DNA from: Macrobrachium rosenbergii
Lineage: Eukaryota; Arthropoda; Malacostraca; Decapoda; Palaemonidae
Assembly: GCF_040412425.1 (NCBI RefSeq)
Contig: NC_089749.1
Location: forward strand, 11,646,162 to 11,710,161
Length of the DNA: 64,000 nucleotides
Reading direction: 5' to 3'
Below, piece after piece: positions 11,819-25,320 of the stretch. Each line of letters starts with the position of its first letter. Position 1 is the first letter of the stretch. Both the position numbers and the translations under genes were made by a program. The notes under the pieces were generated by a model that saw nothing but the letters and a program-made list of their open reading frames with translations, searched no databases and had not been told where the DNA came from.

Positions 11819-12608
11819 AGAGTTGGATTCAATAAACAGACAATGACTAGAAATTCTGGAAAAAGTACGGAAATTATTTCTCGAACTTCTTAACAAATGG
11901 GTTTATGCAGTTTTTCATTGCTTACCCCCAAGGAGACAAATGATCCGGTAGCTTTTTTGTGAAACATTTGTTTTCTGACTAACCTGTACTGTACGTGTAT
12001 GTAGTTTAATGCTACCATCAACTTAATTACACACAATTCTTAGCTCCGATGAATGTTTTAACTCTTCATCCTTCCCCAAATCGTACTTAGTTGTTTTGTA
12101 AAGAAAAGATGTTAAATATTACATAATCGTTAACTCCTGAGGTAACTGAATACCAGAAGCTTTGAGAAGACGTTGGAAATGAAAGTCTTGAATTATTTCA
12201 AATGTAGTAAATGATGAGCTGTGTTTGTCAGTGTCATTATGTTTTTCATTTTGTGTAGAAAGAGGTAAAGACCTTAATCGCTGTTGGAAGTGACCTACAT
12301 TTTAAATACATTCACCAATTTTGGTGTTTTTTTTTTATTTATCAGTGTTTTTTCTTTTGTAAACAGTGTTTAAAATGATTAATGCTTGTGAGTGAAAATA
12401 TAACATAAATGCGCTGTCTGAGTTTGATGGAAGGATCAAGGATTTGTGAATATATAATTCTAGAAGCTTTTCTTTTTCTCTGGAAAACATTTTATTATTT
12501 TTCTTTTTTTATTGAATGTTTAAGGTGACACGTGCCTCTCTTTTTCTTATTTTTCGAAGAATGCTTTATGGCTCATTTTTTGTCTCTCGAAAAATGCTTT
12601 TTTGCTTT
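11819..12608. other. AT-rich DNA, nothing recognised
   Basis: No supported feature is seen. Confidence 0.4.
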
Positions 12609-13031
12609 TCAATTTTTTTGAAAGAAAACTATTGTGCCGGCTTTGTCGGTCCGTCCGCGCTTATTCTGTCCGCACCTTTTTCTGTCCGCACTTTTTCTGT
12701 CTACCCTCGGATCTTGAAAACTACTGAGGGTAGAGGGCTGCAAATTGGTATGTTGCTGATCCACCCTCCAACCATCAAACATACCAAGTTGCAGCCCTCT
12801 AGCCTTAGTAGTTTTCATTTTGTTTAAGGTTAAATTTAGCCATAATCGCTTCTGGCAGCGATATTGGATAGGCCACCACCTGGCCGTGGTTAAAGTTTCA
12901 TGGGCCGAGGCTCATACAGCATTATACCGAGACCACCGAAAAATAAATCTGTTTTCGGTGGCCTCGATTATACACTGTACAGAAAATTCGATTGCGCCGA
13001 AGAAACTTCGGCGCATTTTTTATTCGTTTTT
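12609..13031 (+). mobile_element. Family A repeat, copy A6
   Basis: Complete copy. The first arm of the long inverted repeat reads ACTACTGAGGGTAGAGGGCT, one change from consensus. The 3-prime hairpin GCGCCGAAGAAACTTCGGCGC is intact and followed by a T run. Confidence 0.94.
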
Positions 13032-13234
13032 TTCTTAAAGAATGCTTTATTGTGGGAATTGTGTTATTCAGATATGAGTAGTGGAATCATAATCCTTCCT
13101 CTTCCTTCCTTGAACGACTTCGAAATTAAGTCGATTAGTCTGTAAAAAAAAATCAAAAGAAAAGGAATAAGTAAGTGAGAAACTTCCGTGTAGATACAGG
13201 CTGTTGTTGGGCCTGAAATTTTGCCTACCAGTTT

Positions 13235-13375
<141 letters not shown>

Positions 13376-13460
13376 ATTTTTGTGTATGTATGCGTATGCA
13401 TGCATGTATATATGTATGTATGTATGTTTGTGTTTGTATTTGTGTGTTCATGTGTGCGCT

Positions 13461-13866
13461 GCCTTTTACCTCACGATCTCCTTTCTCTCAATAGACAAGG
13501 GTAACGCCTTCTACGGACTGGACTGCCCATTCCATCGGACTCAGCATTATAAAAAAAATACACGTGCATTGTTCAGTTCTGACCATCTACCCAGCCAAGA
13601 TATCGATGCTTGCTTGAGCGGGAGATCGTGTAAATGGAGATCTCCCGTCGGCTCAGATTTCAGATTTCAGATTTCATCCTTAATCTAATAACAGATTCTC
13701 ACTCTTTAGTTCTCAGCTCCGGAATCTGAGATAAAAGTAATGCCAGTTCGTCTGCATCAAATGGTCATTTCCATTTTCAGCTCTTTTATGCGCGTGACCA
13801 GAGGTGAGGATGACCTTCCACTCAGCTGCAAGATTTTCAAAGGTCAAATCTCCTAGTGGGATTCAG

Positions 13867-13868
<2 letters not shown>
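13461..13868. other. Unique DNA with a short CAGATTT tandem
   Basis: Four near-perfect copies of TCAGATTT lie at about 13652-13677, just after the inverted pair GGGAGATC/GATCTCCC. I see no gene. Confidence 0.5.

Positions 13869-13911
<43 letters not shown>
13868..13911. repeat. (GA)n microsatellite
   Basis: About 21 GA units. Confidence 0.96.
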
Positions 13912-13913
<2 letters not shown>

Positions 13914-14387
13914 GTTTCGGCAGATCAGAGCTCTGTCACGAGACGCTGCGGACGAAATAAGAACCAAATTGAAGAACGTGGATGGAAAGTTCGTAAACAA
14001 ATGGATGGACTGAGAACAGGTCTTGTAAATTCTCCCAGAACTGAAAGTTAGGCAATACCTTTTTTTAGAGTCAGCTCTCCCAAGGGTCTTGAGTGAAATG
14101 AGTGTAGTTATAACTAGTAGGAACATATGTGGTTTTATTTGCCTTGTTTTGTAAATGCAGTGCTATATTGTTATTCTTCTGTATTTTTGTAGATTATTTT
14201 TACTTGGAGTGTGTTCGCAAACGAGGCGTAAGTCGATTGTATACAGTAATAAGTATGTGAATTTTAATGCAGACATCAATGATGACAAGATGAATATGTA
14301 TTCTAATCCTTATTGGTTATCTGACTGACCCATACAGTCGTTTTCTACCATCCTAATTAGATGACTCAACATTAACAAAGAGAAACC

Positions 14388-14507
14388 ATGAATTTTACGA
14401 TGACATTGTTAAACTCAAATTGGAGAAAACATGAATTTTACAATGACAGTATTGAACTCAAATGGAAGTAACCATAATTTTTACAATGACATTATTAAAC
14501 TCAAATT
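14388..14507. repeat. 44-bp tandem repeat, three units
   Basis: Three diverged units share ATTTTTACAATGACATTATT and AACTCAAATTGG. The first starts near 14388, the next near 14431 and 14475. Confidence 0.85.
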
Positions 14508-14714
14508 GGTCCGTGTCATATCTCAATTATTTTATATTTCAGTTTATTGTTACATGCTTTTATTTAACCTGACTTCTGCGACTGCCTGTCTGTCTGTCTG
14601 TCTGTTTGGGTCAAAAGTTGAAGCTCAATTTTCGACCTGTTCCCTCCGTCCTATGGACTTGAAATATTGCATGGTGACTCAGTCCCGCTGACAATATAAC
14701 CTTACATGATCAGT

Positions 14715-14751
14715 AGGTCAGCAGTGACCTCCAGTGACCCTACAGTGACCT
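14715..14751. promoter_or_regulatory. Cluster of nuclear-receptor-type half-sites
   Basis: AGGTCA at 14715 is followed by TGACCT at 14725, TGACCC at 14735 and TGACCT at 14746. The first pair is a perfect inverted repeat with a 4-bp spacer. The later half-sites repeat at 10 and 11 bp, close to one helical turn. AGGTCA is the known half-site of receptors such as EcR/USP. Binding here is inference, and the array could be a small tandem repeat. Confidence 0.35.
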
Positions 14752-14954
14752 CTCCCAGTATTTCAGGATTTGTATGAAAATGTTCGGATTTTTCATACCT
14801 TCTTTGACTCGGTAGAATAAGTTAATAACTCTACGGATTTTTCAAACCTTCTTTGGCTCGACAGGATATCATGTTCAATTTTTTTCTAGTTACAATCATA
14901 AAGTGGTTACAATTTCTGTCAAAACTAAAAACGCATAAAATAAAAGATATAAGA

Positions 14955-15280
14955 AAATTTAAAACACGCTTTTATTAAAATGCACTAAAAAGTAAAAAAT
15001 AATTTTTTGAGAGACACCACGACTGTCTCACAATTAATCATGTATATAAAAATAAAAGCGTGGTTAATCATGTATATAAAAATAAAAGCGTGGGAGCCAA
15101 ACATGGAAGGAACTGCTACAAGAAACGGATTATACAGTATAAATATTTTTTATTTCTTGTAGCATTTCCTTCCATGTTTGGCGCCCACGCTTTTATTTTT
15201 GTATACATGATTAAATCGTGGTGTCTCAAAAATTATTTTTTACTTTTTAGTGCATTTTAATAAAAGCGTGTTTTAATTTT
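14955..15280. mobile_element. Foldback (MITE-like) element with 140-165-bp arms
   Basis: The left arm (about 14955-15125) and right arm (about 15153-15280) are close inverted copies around a 27-bp loop. Both carry AAACACGCTTTTATTAAAAT at the outside and CCAAACATGGAAGG near the centre. The left arm also has a tandem duplication of about 30 bp (TTAATCATGTATATAAAAAT...) and a small insertion absent from the right arm. No coding sequence and no recognised superfamily. Confidence 0.9.
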
Positions 15281-16105
15281 TTTTTTTTTAGATTTTTTGA
15301 TCTGTATTTTTGATTCTCTGCAGCTCGCATACTTCACTTTTTTTTTCCTCATGCATGCTTTGCTATATCTCTTCTCTTTTTCTCTCTGCATTCTTTATCA
15401 TACCCTGTCTGTTATCGCGATATATTTTTTAAATATTGTCAAGAACGTCTCTTCGCGAAGAAATCCGGTGAATGATAAATGACCTACGCGTTTGAATGCG
15501 AAATACCAGTGGTTCTGCATATATCAGGAAGAAGGGTGGATGGGGCGGGGGAGAGTCCTAAGGGTGGTTGGTTACGGTGTAGGGAGTAGTATTGTATTAG
15601 GAATATATACTGCCCTAAAATGGAAAACTGCAGTATCGGCAGAATTTTCGAAATTGAGATATGCTCGTGAAACTAATGTGCAAGTTACTGCAGTTTCAGA
15701 ATGATTCTTCAGTGCTTTCCCCGAGTATTTAGGGGGATCCTATTTGCAGTGCCTGCAAAATCAGTAGTAAGGCAAGGGAGTAGCCACCATTTTTCTCAGT
15801 TCTGTATTTGTGCAGACGAAAACGGAGAATTCTACGTTCATGACCGTTCATATGATAATTAATGTTATTTTTAGAGTAATGGAATTTCCTACCAGTCGCC
15901 GTTGGTAATGCACTTGCCAATATTATTAGAAGAAGTCTTCTGGCTGTGTTTATTTCTGTCGTTACTTACTGTGTGTTTGCCGAGCGTAATTAAGGAAAAA
16001 TACAGTATTCGAGAGATTTTTTTTTATTTTGTAGTAGTTGTCCATTATATCGTTTTGATAAAATTCCTTTGAGTGGCCAGGTATGCACTGACAAGAGGAC
16101 ATGTG
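15281..16105. other. Unique DNA, nothing recognised
   Basis: A G-rich patch lies near 15535-15590. Short open frames are unconvincing. Confidence 0.4.
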
Positions 16106-16112
16106 AAATCGA

Positions 16113-16186
<74 letters not shown>

Positions 16187-16287
16187 TATTATTATTATTA
16201 AAGAAGAAGAAGAAGAAGAAGAAGAAGAAGAAGAAGAAGAAGAAGAAGAAGAAGAAGAAGAAGAAGAAGAAGATGATGATGATGATT
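16113..16287. repeat. Compound (TTA)n-(AGA)n-(TGA)n microsatellite
   Basis: About 28 TTA units, then about 24 AGA units, then four to five TGA units, all trinucleotide. This creates poly-Leu/poly-Lys and poly-Asn/poly-Phe open frames on the two strands. Confidence 0.96.
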
Positions 16288-16384
16288 AAAAATGCCAAAA
16301 CGTTTCTCAAAATTCTGATAAACTCACACGTCCAAATTTTATCATTCCCAGAGTGTGAAAGCTTCCAAAAAACAACTAGATAAT

Positions 16385-17106
16385 ATACATCGACATATGA
16401 CTAGATTTCGTCATTCCAGTATTCTTTACTCAATTATTATGATTATATTATCGGTCAGTTTGCCCCACTGAAACCCAAAAGAATACGCCCAGTATTCTCT
16501 CTTAGCGTGTAGTCGAATTCGCCTGTAATACACATCAATATATGACTGGATTTCTTTATTACATTATTGTCTATACCTTTATTATGATTATTATCGGTCC
16601 AGTTTAAGTCGCTTAAACCCGAGAGAATACACCTGGTATTCTCTTTGACGCGGAATAAAATTCGCCTGTAATACACATCAATATATGTATGGCGCTTTTC
16701 TTATTCCATTATTGTCTACACCGTTTATTATGATTATTATCGGTCAGTTACTCTCACTTAAACCCAAGAGAACACACCCAGTATTCTCTGTGAGCTTGGA
16801 TTCCATTATTCTTTACCCTTATTATCACGATATTATCGGTCAGTGGCTCTCACTTAAACCAAAGAGAATACGCCCGGTATTCTTAACGCGGAATAGAATT
16901 CTCCTGTAATACACATCGATATATGACGCTTTCCTTATTCCAGTATTGTCTACACCTTTTATTATGATTATTATCGGTCAGTTCCTTCCACTTGAACCCA
17001 AGAGAACACTCCCGGTATTCTCTTATGATTATTATCGGTCATTTTCTCCCACTCAAACCCAAGAGAACACCCCCGGCATTCTCTCTGAGCGCTGAATCGA
17101 ATTCGC
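16385..17106. repeat. Satellite of about 140 bp unit with conserved hairpin
   Basis: About six units, the first two at a 140-bp spacing and later ones partly deleted. Shared blocks are TAATACACATCAATATATGA, TTATTATGATTATTATCGGT, CTTAAACCCAAGAGAA and CGGAATAGAATTCGCC. Each unit carries an AGAGAATAC / GTATTCTCT stem with a 4-5 nt loop; pairing is conserved or nearly so in all copies. No coding sequence. Confidence 0.9.
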
Positions 17107-17403
17107 CCGAAGAAAGTGATAGACACATCGGTTTCAGGACCGAAGCGGAATCGCGTGCCAGCCCAGTCACCTCCCTTCGATTGGATGATAAGCAATTTTC
17201 TCGGGAATGCCACTTTTCACGAGAACTGTCTGCCGAAAGGAAATGATGGGAGGAAGAAGAGAAAAAAGTGACACTGGAGCTTTACTCTTTTTTTTTTTTA
17301 TTTTTAGATTTAGAGGTCAGGCAAAGAAATGATTGTAGAATTAGTTTTTTTCCTGGGTTTTATGTTTATCGTAAAACTCTGAACAACCTGAGGACGAGAG
17401 TTA

Positions 17404-17604
<201 letters not shown>

Positions 17605-17862
17605 CTTGATCTAGTGCTATTCGTCCGCAGTAATTTTTTTCCTTTATTAGCTTTAATTCATTTTCATACTTTTCCTCAGTTTTCCTAGCCAGGTTAACGT
17701 GAAAATAAGAACATTAAATAAAGAATTACATTAAAATTTTTTTGTTATTGATGTACAGTAGTTGTTGTTGCTGTGATACATATTGTTTAATTAAAGAAAA
17801 GATCAAACTAATCCACTTATTTTTGTCGTGTGTTAAAAACTATTTCGGACGAAGATAATGGT

Positions 17863-18247
17863 TTTAGTTTTCTGTAAAAGGAAACTATTGAGATGGCCTT
17901 GTCTGTCTGTCCGCACTTTATTTTGTCCGCACTTTTTTCTGTCCACCCTCAGATCTTAAAAACTTCTGAGGCTAGAGGTCTACAAATTGGTATATTGATC
18001 ATCCATCGTCCAATCATCAAACATTCCAAATTGCAGCCCGCTAGCCTCAGTAGTTTTTAGTTTATTTAAGGTTAAAGTTAGCCATAATCATGCCTCTGGT
18101 AACGATGTAAGATAGGCCACCACCGCGGCACACACAGCATTATACCGAGAACACCGAAAGATAGATCTATTTTCGGTAGCCTTGATTATACGCTGCACAG
18201 AAAACTCGATTGCGCTGAAGAAACTTCGGCGCGGTTTTTACCTGTTT
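17863..18247 (+). mobile_element. Family A repeat, copy A7
   Basis: All main modules are present. The central GGCCGTGG...GGGCCGCGGCTCAT stretch is shortened to CACCGCGGCACACACAGC by an internal deletion. The 3-prime hairpin is slightly degraded. Confidence 0.92.
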
Positions 18248-18429
18248 TCTTATGTTAATCCCAAAAGGAAATATAATACAAAAGAGGAAAATATACGACG
18301 TGGAAAACATGACGAGGAAGTAACCGTAAAGGCGTCACCTTCCACAAATCCTTACGAAAGAAAAAAAAAAATGGCGTCACCAGGTGTGCTGTGATGTAGT
18401 GTTCATAAAACATTCACACTCTAATATCC

Positions 18430-18484
<55 letters not shown>
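18430..18484. repeat. (GA)n microsatellite
   Basis: About 26 GA units. Confidence 0.96.
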
Positions 18485-18487
<3 letters not shown>

Positions 18488-18659
18488 CCTACTGCTTAGC
18501 TTGTTGAAGAAAGCTTACACAGCATTATATATTTGTCAGGCAAAACCTTTATTTTTTTTATTTTTACAGTATATTTTTTTTTATATATTATGTATTTTTA
18601 TATATAAAACGACATTTCATTTGGCATTGTTTGGCTTGTAGAATGGAACTGATCCGACT

Positions 18660-18661
18660 TG

Positions 18662-18725
<64 letters not shown>

Positions 18726-19690
18726 TCTTTCTATATTTCCAGTCTCGCCATTTTCTCTCTCTTTTCTGTTAGTCTTCGTTCTGTTTTTTATGCCATTCCG
18801 TCCCCTTCCTTCTTTCCAGTCTTCCATTTCTTCCAATTCTTCGTTTTCGCGTCTCTCCTTAATTCTTTTCCATCCTCTTCCACTCTGTATTCATAATCTT
18901 ATGCCTTTCCCTCTTCCTCATTCCTTCCTCCGATTACACACTCTTTTGTCTCTCAGTACTTCCTCCTTTTCGTCTATTTTCTCTTCCGTTTCCTTATTCT
19001 CTTGTTCCACTGGCTGACCTCTCGTCTGTTCCTTTACCTCTTCCTCCTGTACTGTCAGATTTTCGCTTTCCTCCTGTCACTGTGCTTTCTCTTCCTTCTT
19101 TCTTCGTCTTCTTCTCTTCCTTCTTTTCATGTAACTTTTCATTTTCCTCCACCTCTTCATTTAGCTTCTCCTCCTTTCCCAACCAGCCTCCTCCCCCTCC
19201 CTCTCCCCTCTCCTGCTCCTCTTCTTCCTTTTCCTCTACCCTTCATTTAGTTCCCTCCTTTTCCAAACCAACACCCCTCCCTCCCCTTCCTCCTTCTCCT
19301 CTCTCCCTCTATCTTCTTTTTTCTCTGCCTCTTCATTTAGTTCCTCCTCTTTTTCCAACCAACACCCCCTCCCCTCCCCCTCCTCCTCCTCTCCTCTCCC
19401 TCCCTCACCCTCTCCCTTCATCTTCCTTTTCCTCTGCCTCTTCATTTAGTTCCTCCTCCTTTCCAACCAACACCCCTCCCCTCCCCTCCCCCTCCCCTCC
19501 CCCTCCCCTCCCTTCCCTTCCTTTCCTCTGCCCTTCACCTCTCCCAACCAACACCCTCCCTCCCCCCTCCCCTCCCCCTTCCCTCCTGCCTCCCTCTCCC
19601 TTTAGTTCCTTCCTCCTTTCCATCCAACATCCTCCCTCCATCCCATCCTCCCTCCATTCCCCTCCCTATCCCCCCACCTCCATCTCCCCG
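18660..19690. repeat. 1-kb polypyrimidine tract with internal 95-bp minisatellite
   Basis: It begins with (TC)n at 18664-18717 and stays overwhelmingly C/T on the plus strand to about 19690. Within it, a unit of about 95 bp containing CTTCATTTAGTTCCTCCTCC and CCAACCAACACCCCTCCC recurs about six times (starts near 19150, 19240, 19338, 19438, 19530, 19601). The Ser/Pro-rich + frames and Glu/Gly/Arg-rich - frames follow from composition. Confidence 0.92.
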
Positions 19691-20366
<676 letters not shown>

Positions 20367-20368
<2 letters not shown>

Positions 20369-21000
20369 TCACATCAATATTCCTTGTGTTGTTAAAGATT
20401 TTCTTCAAATCTCAGCGTATTATCCTTCATCGGCTGTTGTCTTATGTAAGTTTTAAAACGATTCCATTTCATGACATTACTTTCTCATACCCCAAATGGA
20501 AATCCCCACCCCCGCCTCCCCACCGTCCTCCCCCACCTACTCCACTGCAGCAGCACGAGTACTCCCTTCCCCACAAATCCCCTATACTTTTATATTTCTA
20601 CATCTGCTGACCATTAGAAGCTTAAAGTAAATCTTCACCACGAACAGAAGCTATTTAGAGATTTCAGCGTCACCCCAGCGGGATATGACATAAAGCCCCA
20701 CGTGGAACGGACTGAAGAAATCGGGTCACCGTGGGCGATTTTTAACGTCCGTTTGTCCTACTTGAGTCTGATACAGGATTTAAACGAATAGCTAAATTGG
20801 TGGAACGGATTCGAGCCCACTGACCGAACTCGGTCATTGAAAGAGAGGAAAGCAAAAGTTAATGAGCTCCCAGTTTTGGGGGGGATGAATGCAAGACGCA
20901 GATATCAGCGCTTTAAAATAAAACGGATAGGTGGGCAGTGGTGTGCTACATTTGCGACTGAGTGAACTGTTTTTTTATTGTAAATTTAAACAGCTGTATA
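20367..21000. other. Unique DNA, C-rich patch then mixed sequence
   Basis: A CCCACCCCCGCC-type stretch lies at about 20505-20545, and a short GACCGAACTCGGTC inverted repeat near 20822. I see no coding signal. Confidence 0.45.
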
Positions 21001-21786
<786 letters not shown>

Positions 21787-22207
21787 TTTTAGTGTTCTGT
21801 AAAGGAAAACTATCGTGCCGGCTTTGTCTGTCCGTCCACACTTTATTCTGTCCGCATTTTGTCTTTCCGGCCTCTGATCTTAAAGACTACGGAGGCTAGA
21901 GGGCTGCAAATTGGTATGTTGATCATCCACCCTCCACTCGTCAAACATACCAAATTGCAGCCCTCTAGCCTTAGTAGTTTTTATTTTATTTAAGGTTAAA
22001 GTTAGCCATAATCGTGCTTCTTGCAACGATATAGGATAGGCCACCACGGTGCAGTGGTTAAAGTTTTGTGGGCCGCGGCTCATACATCATTATACCGAGA
22101 CCATCGAAAGATAGATCTATTTTCGGTGGCTTTGATTATACGCTGTAGCGGCTGTACAGAAAACTCGATTGCGGCGAAGAAACTTCGGCGCATTTTTCAC
22201 TTGTTTT
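21787..22207 (+). mobile_element. Family A repeat, copy A8
   Basis: Complete copy with all four hairpin modules. The 3-prime hairpin reads GCGGCGAAGAAACTTCGGCGC, one change from consensus. Confidence 0.94.
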
Positions 22208-23153
22208 TACCGTTAACGTCACGTAAATGAATCAAAGAAACAGATGTATCTGCATTGACAGAAATCTTAATCTCGTTAATTCATGAATTTGAGAGTCTTC
22301 TCATTAGATGGTGAATTAGAAAATAAACATAAATAAAGGCACAAAAGATGGATAACGCACGGAGAAAGCAACACACACGGGGATAAAGGGAAAACGGACT
22401 GAAAACAAGAGAGCTATCAGCTGCATACGTTTGCTCTTACAGGTCGACGAACGGGACCAATGACGATTTCCCATGAACGCACATATTTTATATTTTATTT
22501 TATTTTGTTGTATTTTATCTGTTTCCTTCACTTGTAGGTTTCCTTCTGTTTTCCTTAAACCTCGTGATAAGACTATAGTTTATTATATTAACTCCGCAAT
22601 ATACAGATTTTCATTTTTCTCTCTTCATAATTTTTTTATTTGTTTTTTGCCTGTTGCGTTCTTAAGCATTTTTTTATACGTTTGCTGCCGTGCGTTTTTT
22701 CTGTATATTTTTATTATTTTGGAAAAGAAAAACCTTTTGTTTCTGTCTATTTTTTCACTATACATGATTTCTTAATACCTAGTAATAATTGATATCTGTT
22801 TATAACTGGCTACAGGAAGGTGTGACTTTTACAACAAAAAATGTTTAAGGACTTTTTCATCCCCTCCATTTTAAAAACCTTTCAAGAATATTCAAAAACT
22901 TATTGTCATGTCCTCACATAATTTATTTCGGTTTCATTGGTATGAAATGATTAGCTTATAAGTTGCCAAATAGTATTTCTAGCACCCCAAAAAATTAACT
23001 GTAATATTTTTAGAAAAATACTCACAAACATAAAATTTTCAGTTCCACCGTAGCCATAATATACTAAAATTAATAATTTATGATTATGAGCATCCACTTC
23101 CGTTTTCACAAAGCGAATTTTCGTTACGCTTACTATTCGAGATTACTGTTGAC

Positions 23154-23155
<2 letters not shown>
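22208..23155. other. AT-rich DNA, nothing recognised
   Basis: T-rich on the plus strand from about 22480 to 22780. Open frames there are Phe/Leu/Ile-rich and not recognisable. Confidence 0.4.

Positions 23156-23212
<57 letters not shown>
23156..23212. repeat. (AG)n microsatellite
   Basis: About 28 AG units. Confidence 0.97.
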
Positions 23213-23214
<2 letters not shown>

Positions 23215-23413
23215 GTTGTAAGTCGTGGATTAAACAGGACAGCTTTGCAATCAGACATTTAGTGGAATGAGTTTTTCACGAGGTATAAAAGAAGTAAACT
23301 AAATCCTGACTCTCAGTTTGATTTACTGACTATTTTCTCGTTTGACATTAAAACATTTTTCTGACGTGATGGGGAAGTGTTTGCCTCAGCAATGCCACTT
23401 TTCATTTATAGGG

Positions 23414-23415
<2 letters not shown>

Positions 23416-23485
<70 letters not shown>
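23416..23485. repeat. (TA)n microsatellite
   Basis: About 34 uninterrupted TA units. Confidence 0.97.
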
Positions 23486-23488
<3 letters not shown>

Positions 23489-24181
23489 CAAGGAAAAGAT
23501 TCAAGAAACTGAAAGAAATCTTCATTGACACTCATTCTGGGGAAGATTTAAGCAACAAATCTCCATTCACATTCATTTTGTAGAAGGAGATTGAAGAAAC
23601 GGAAACGTTTATACTCTGACACCCTGGAGAAGATTCCTGTCACGGCGTCCTCTAGGCTAGAAAGAGAGAAGCAAGCGAACCTTTTTCCCCCGTTTTATAC
23701 AAATATTTATAACGCAGTCCCAAACAAAATGATCCGGCGTAGATCGTATACAAGAGTGTTTAATATGACCCCGGCGCCTTCCTAAAATGCCTCACATTCC
23801 AGGATCCAGGCTTTGCCTTGGAAAGGTTCTTACCTTTCAAGAAACATTTTCTCTTCCAGACGCCTTTTGTCGCAGCTGCGTTTTTCTTGGCTTATTTTTG
23901 ACTCCCTTTCTCATTCACTTGTGTTCGTTTTCCTTGACGTAGTTTTCGTTTTCCTGAAGTTGTTTTGTAACTTCTTTCCTATTCATACTTTTTTTTGTTT
24001 TTTTTTCAACTGATTTTCATTCATTGTTATCGAGGCTTCTCAGACTTGCTCTTCACGTTTTATGAAAACCGCAATTTATTTTCATTTTATTTTTGTACAA
24101 AAGGTCGTGAAAACAATTGTTGACTTCAAAAAAGTTTCATGATTCACAATAAATTTTTTGTTCTGAATTTATGTAAATGAA
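23486..24181. other. Unique DNA with two diverged short direct repeats
   Basis: At 23490-23650 the phrase CATTCTGGGGAAGATT and a related CTGACACCCTGGAGAAGATT suggest an old local duplication. No gene is seen. Confidence 0.35.
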
Positions 24182-24182
24182 T

Positions 24183-24256
<74 letters not shown>
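24182..24256. repeat. (TA)n microsatellite
   Basis: TA run with one TTATAT interruption. Confidence 0.96.
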
Positions 24257-24257
<1 letters not shown>

Positions 24258-24660
24258 ATAAAAGATATAAGAAGAGGGTTGGGAGTACAATCATTTACCT
24301 GGCATAGTATAAATTCTGGGGTGACTGAAGTCACCTTGACCTAGAAAAAAACAAATCATCATTGTTCGAAACCCGTCGAAACTTTACAGATCACAGTAAT
24401 GCAAATGCCCATCTTGGCTTCATCTAACCTACTTAACAGGTAAGGCTACTAACTTTCACGTCTGGGTTCTATTGTAATTTCCGATACGTTGAACAAGTTG
24501 CTTGTCATTGCTTGCTCGCGTTAATTTGAGAAACAGTAATCCTGACTGTTGTTTAGGATCTTAACCCTCCCTTCGAACTGTGATTTTGGTTCATGTCTTT
24601 GGTATACATCCGGGTCCTTTTTGTTTTTGCTGGTTTGAGCAATGCAGAGTAATAATGATG
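24257..24660. other. Unique DNA, nothing recognised
   Basis: Mixed composition, no coding or repeat signal. Confidence 0.4.
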
Positions 24661-24697
24661 AATTCATATATACTGTATATGTATGTGTATATATACA

Positions 24698-24760
<63 letters not shown>

Positions 24761-24775
24761 CATACATGCATACAT
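24660..24775. repeat. (TA)n with TATACTGTATATG edge
   Basis: TA-rich with a nearly palindromic ATACTGTATATGTATGTG / TATACAGTATAT border, then about 28 TA units and CATA units. Confidence 0.93.
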
Positions 24776-25320
24776 ACTTTAGACTTGACTGTCAAGATGA
24801 AAATATCAGTCATAGCGTAGGTAATGCAAGAAGTGTTACGCAATCAGTAAAAATCACAAAGTCGGAAAGAATAGTAATAATACAAAATTAATAGCTAAAT
24901 GTGTATTTAACGATATAATTAAAATGAGACAAGCTTCTTATGTGTATCTTTTTTTAGACATACAGAGTCATTTAAAACCTATGAGAATTTTACTGTTTAT
25001 TCATTATGAATCATCATCAGTAATCGGTATCATCATCGTAGTTCATCAGGACGTGACATTAAGATAATTTCCTCATTGTAATATGTAAAAACTAAATTTA
25101 TAATGGAAAATTTTCAGTCTAAGGTCATTTTTTTTTTATTTCTGAAATTCAGTTGTATTGTTTTCCTTTCGTAGAACAACAAAAAATTCATGTCTAACCA
25201 AAAATGTTTTTCTGGATTTATTTAAAATCCGTCCTATTTCTTTGTTCTCCATGAATTTTATTCGAATTCATTTTGGTATTGTTCTCCTTTTTTTGGACCA
25301 AGAACAGAGCATTCCAGTAC
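24776..25320. other. AT-rich DNA, nothing recognised
   Basis: No supported feature is seen. Confidence 0.4.

Noticed and set aside
11666..11893. A recurring peptide frame in the 3-prime half of several family A copies (KVSWAAAHTALYRDHRKIDL-like, also 22021, 31358, 44877)
   Set aside because: All copies share ancestry and palindromic structure; the frame is broken in others (A4, A7, A9) and has no upstream coding context. A synonymous/non-synonymous test over many copies could revive it.
15990..16383. Poly-Leu/poly-Lys and poly-Asn/poly-Phe frames
   Set aside because: Produced by (TTA)n-(AGA)n trinucleotide runs, open on both strands.
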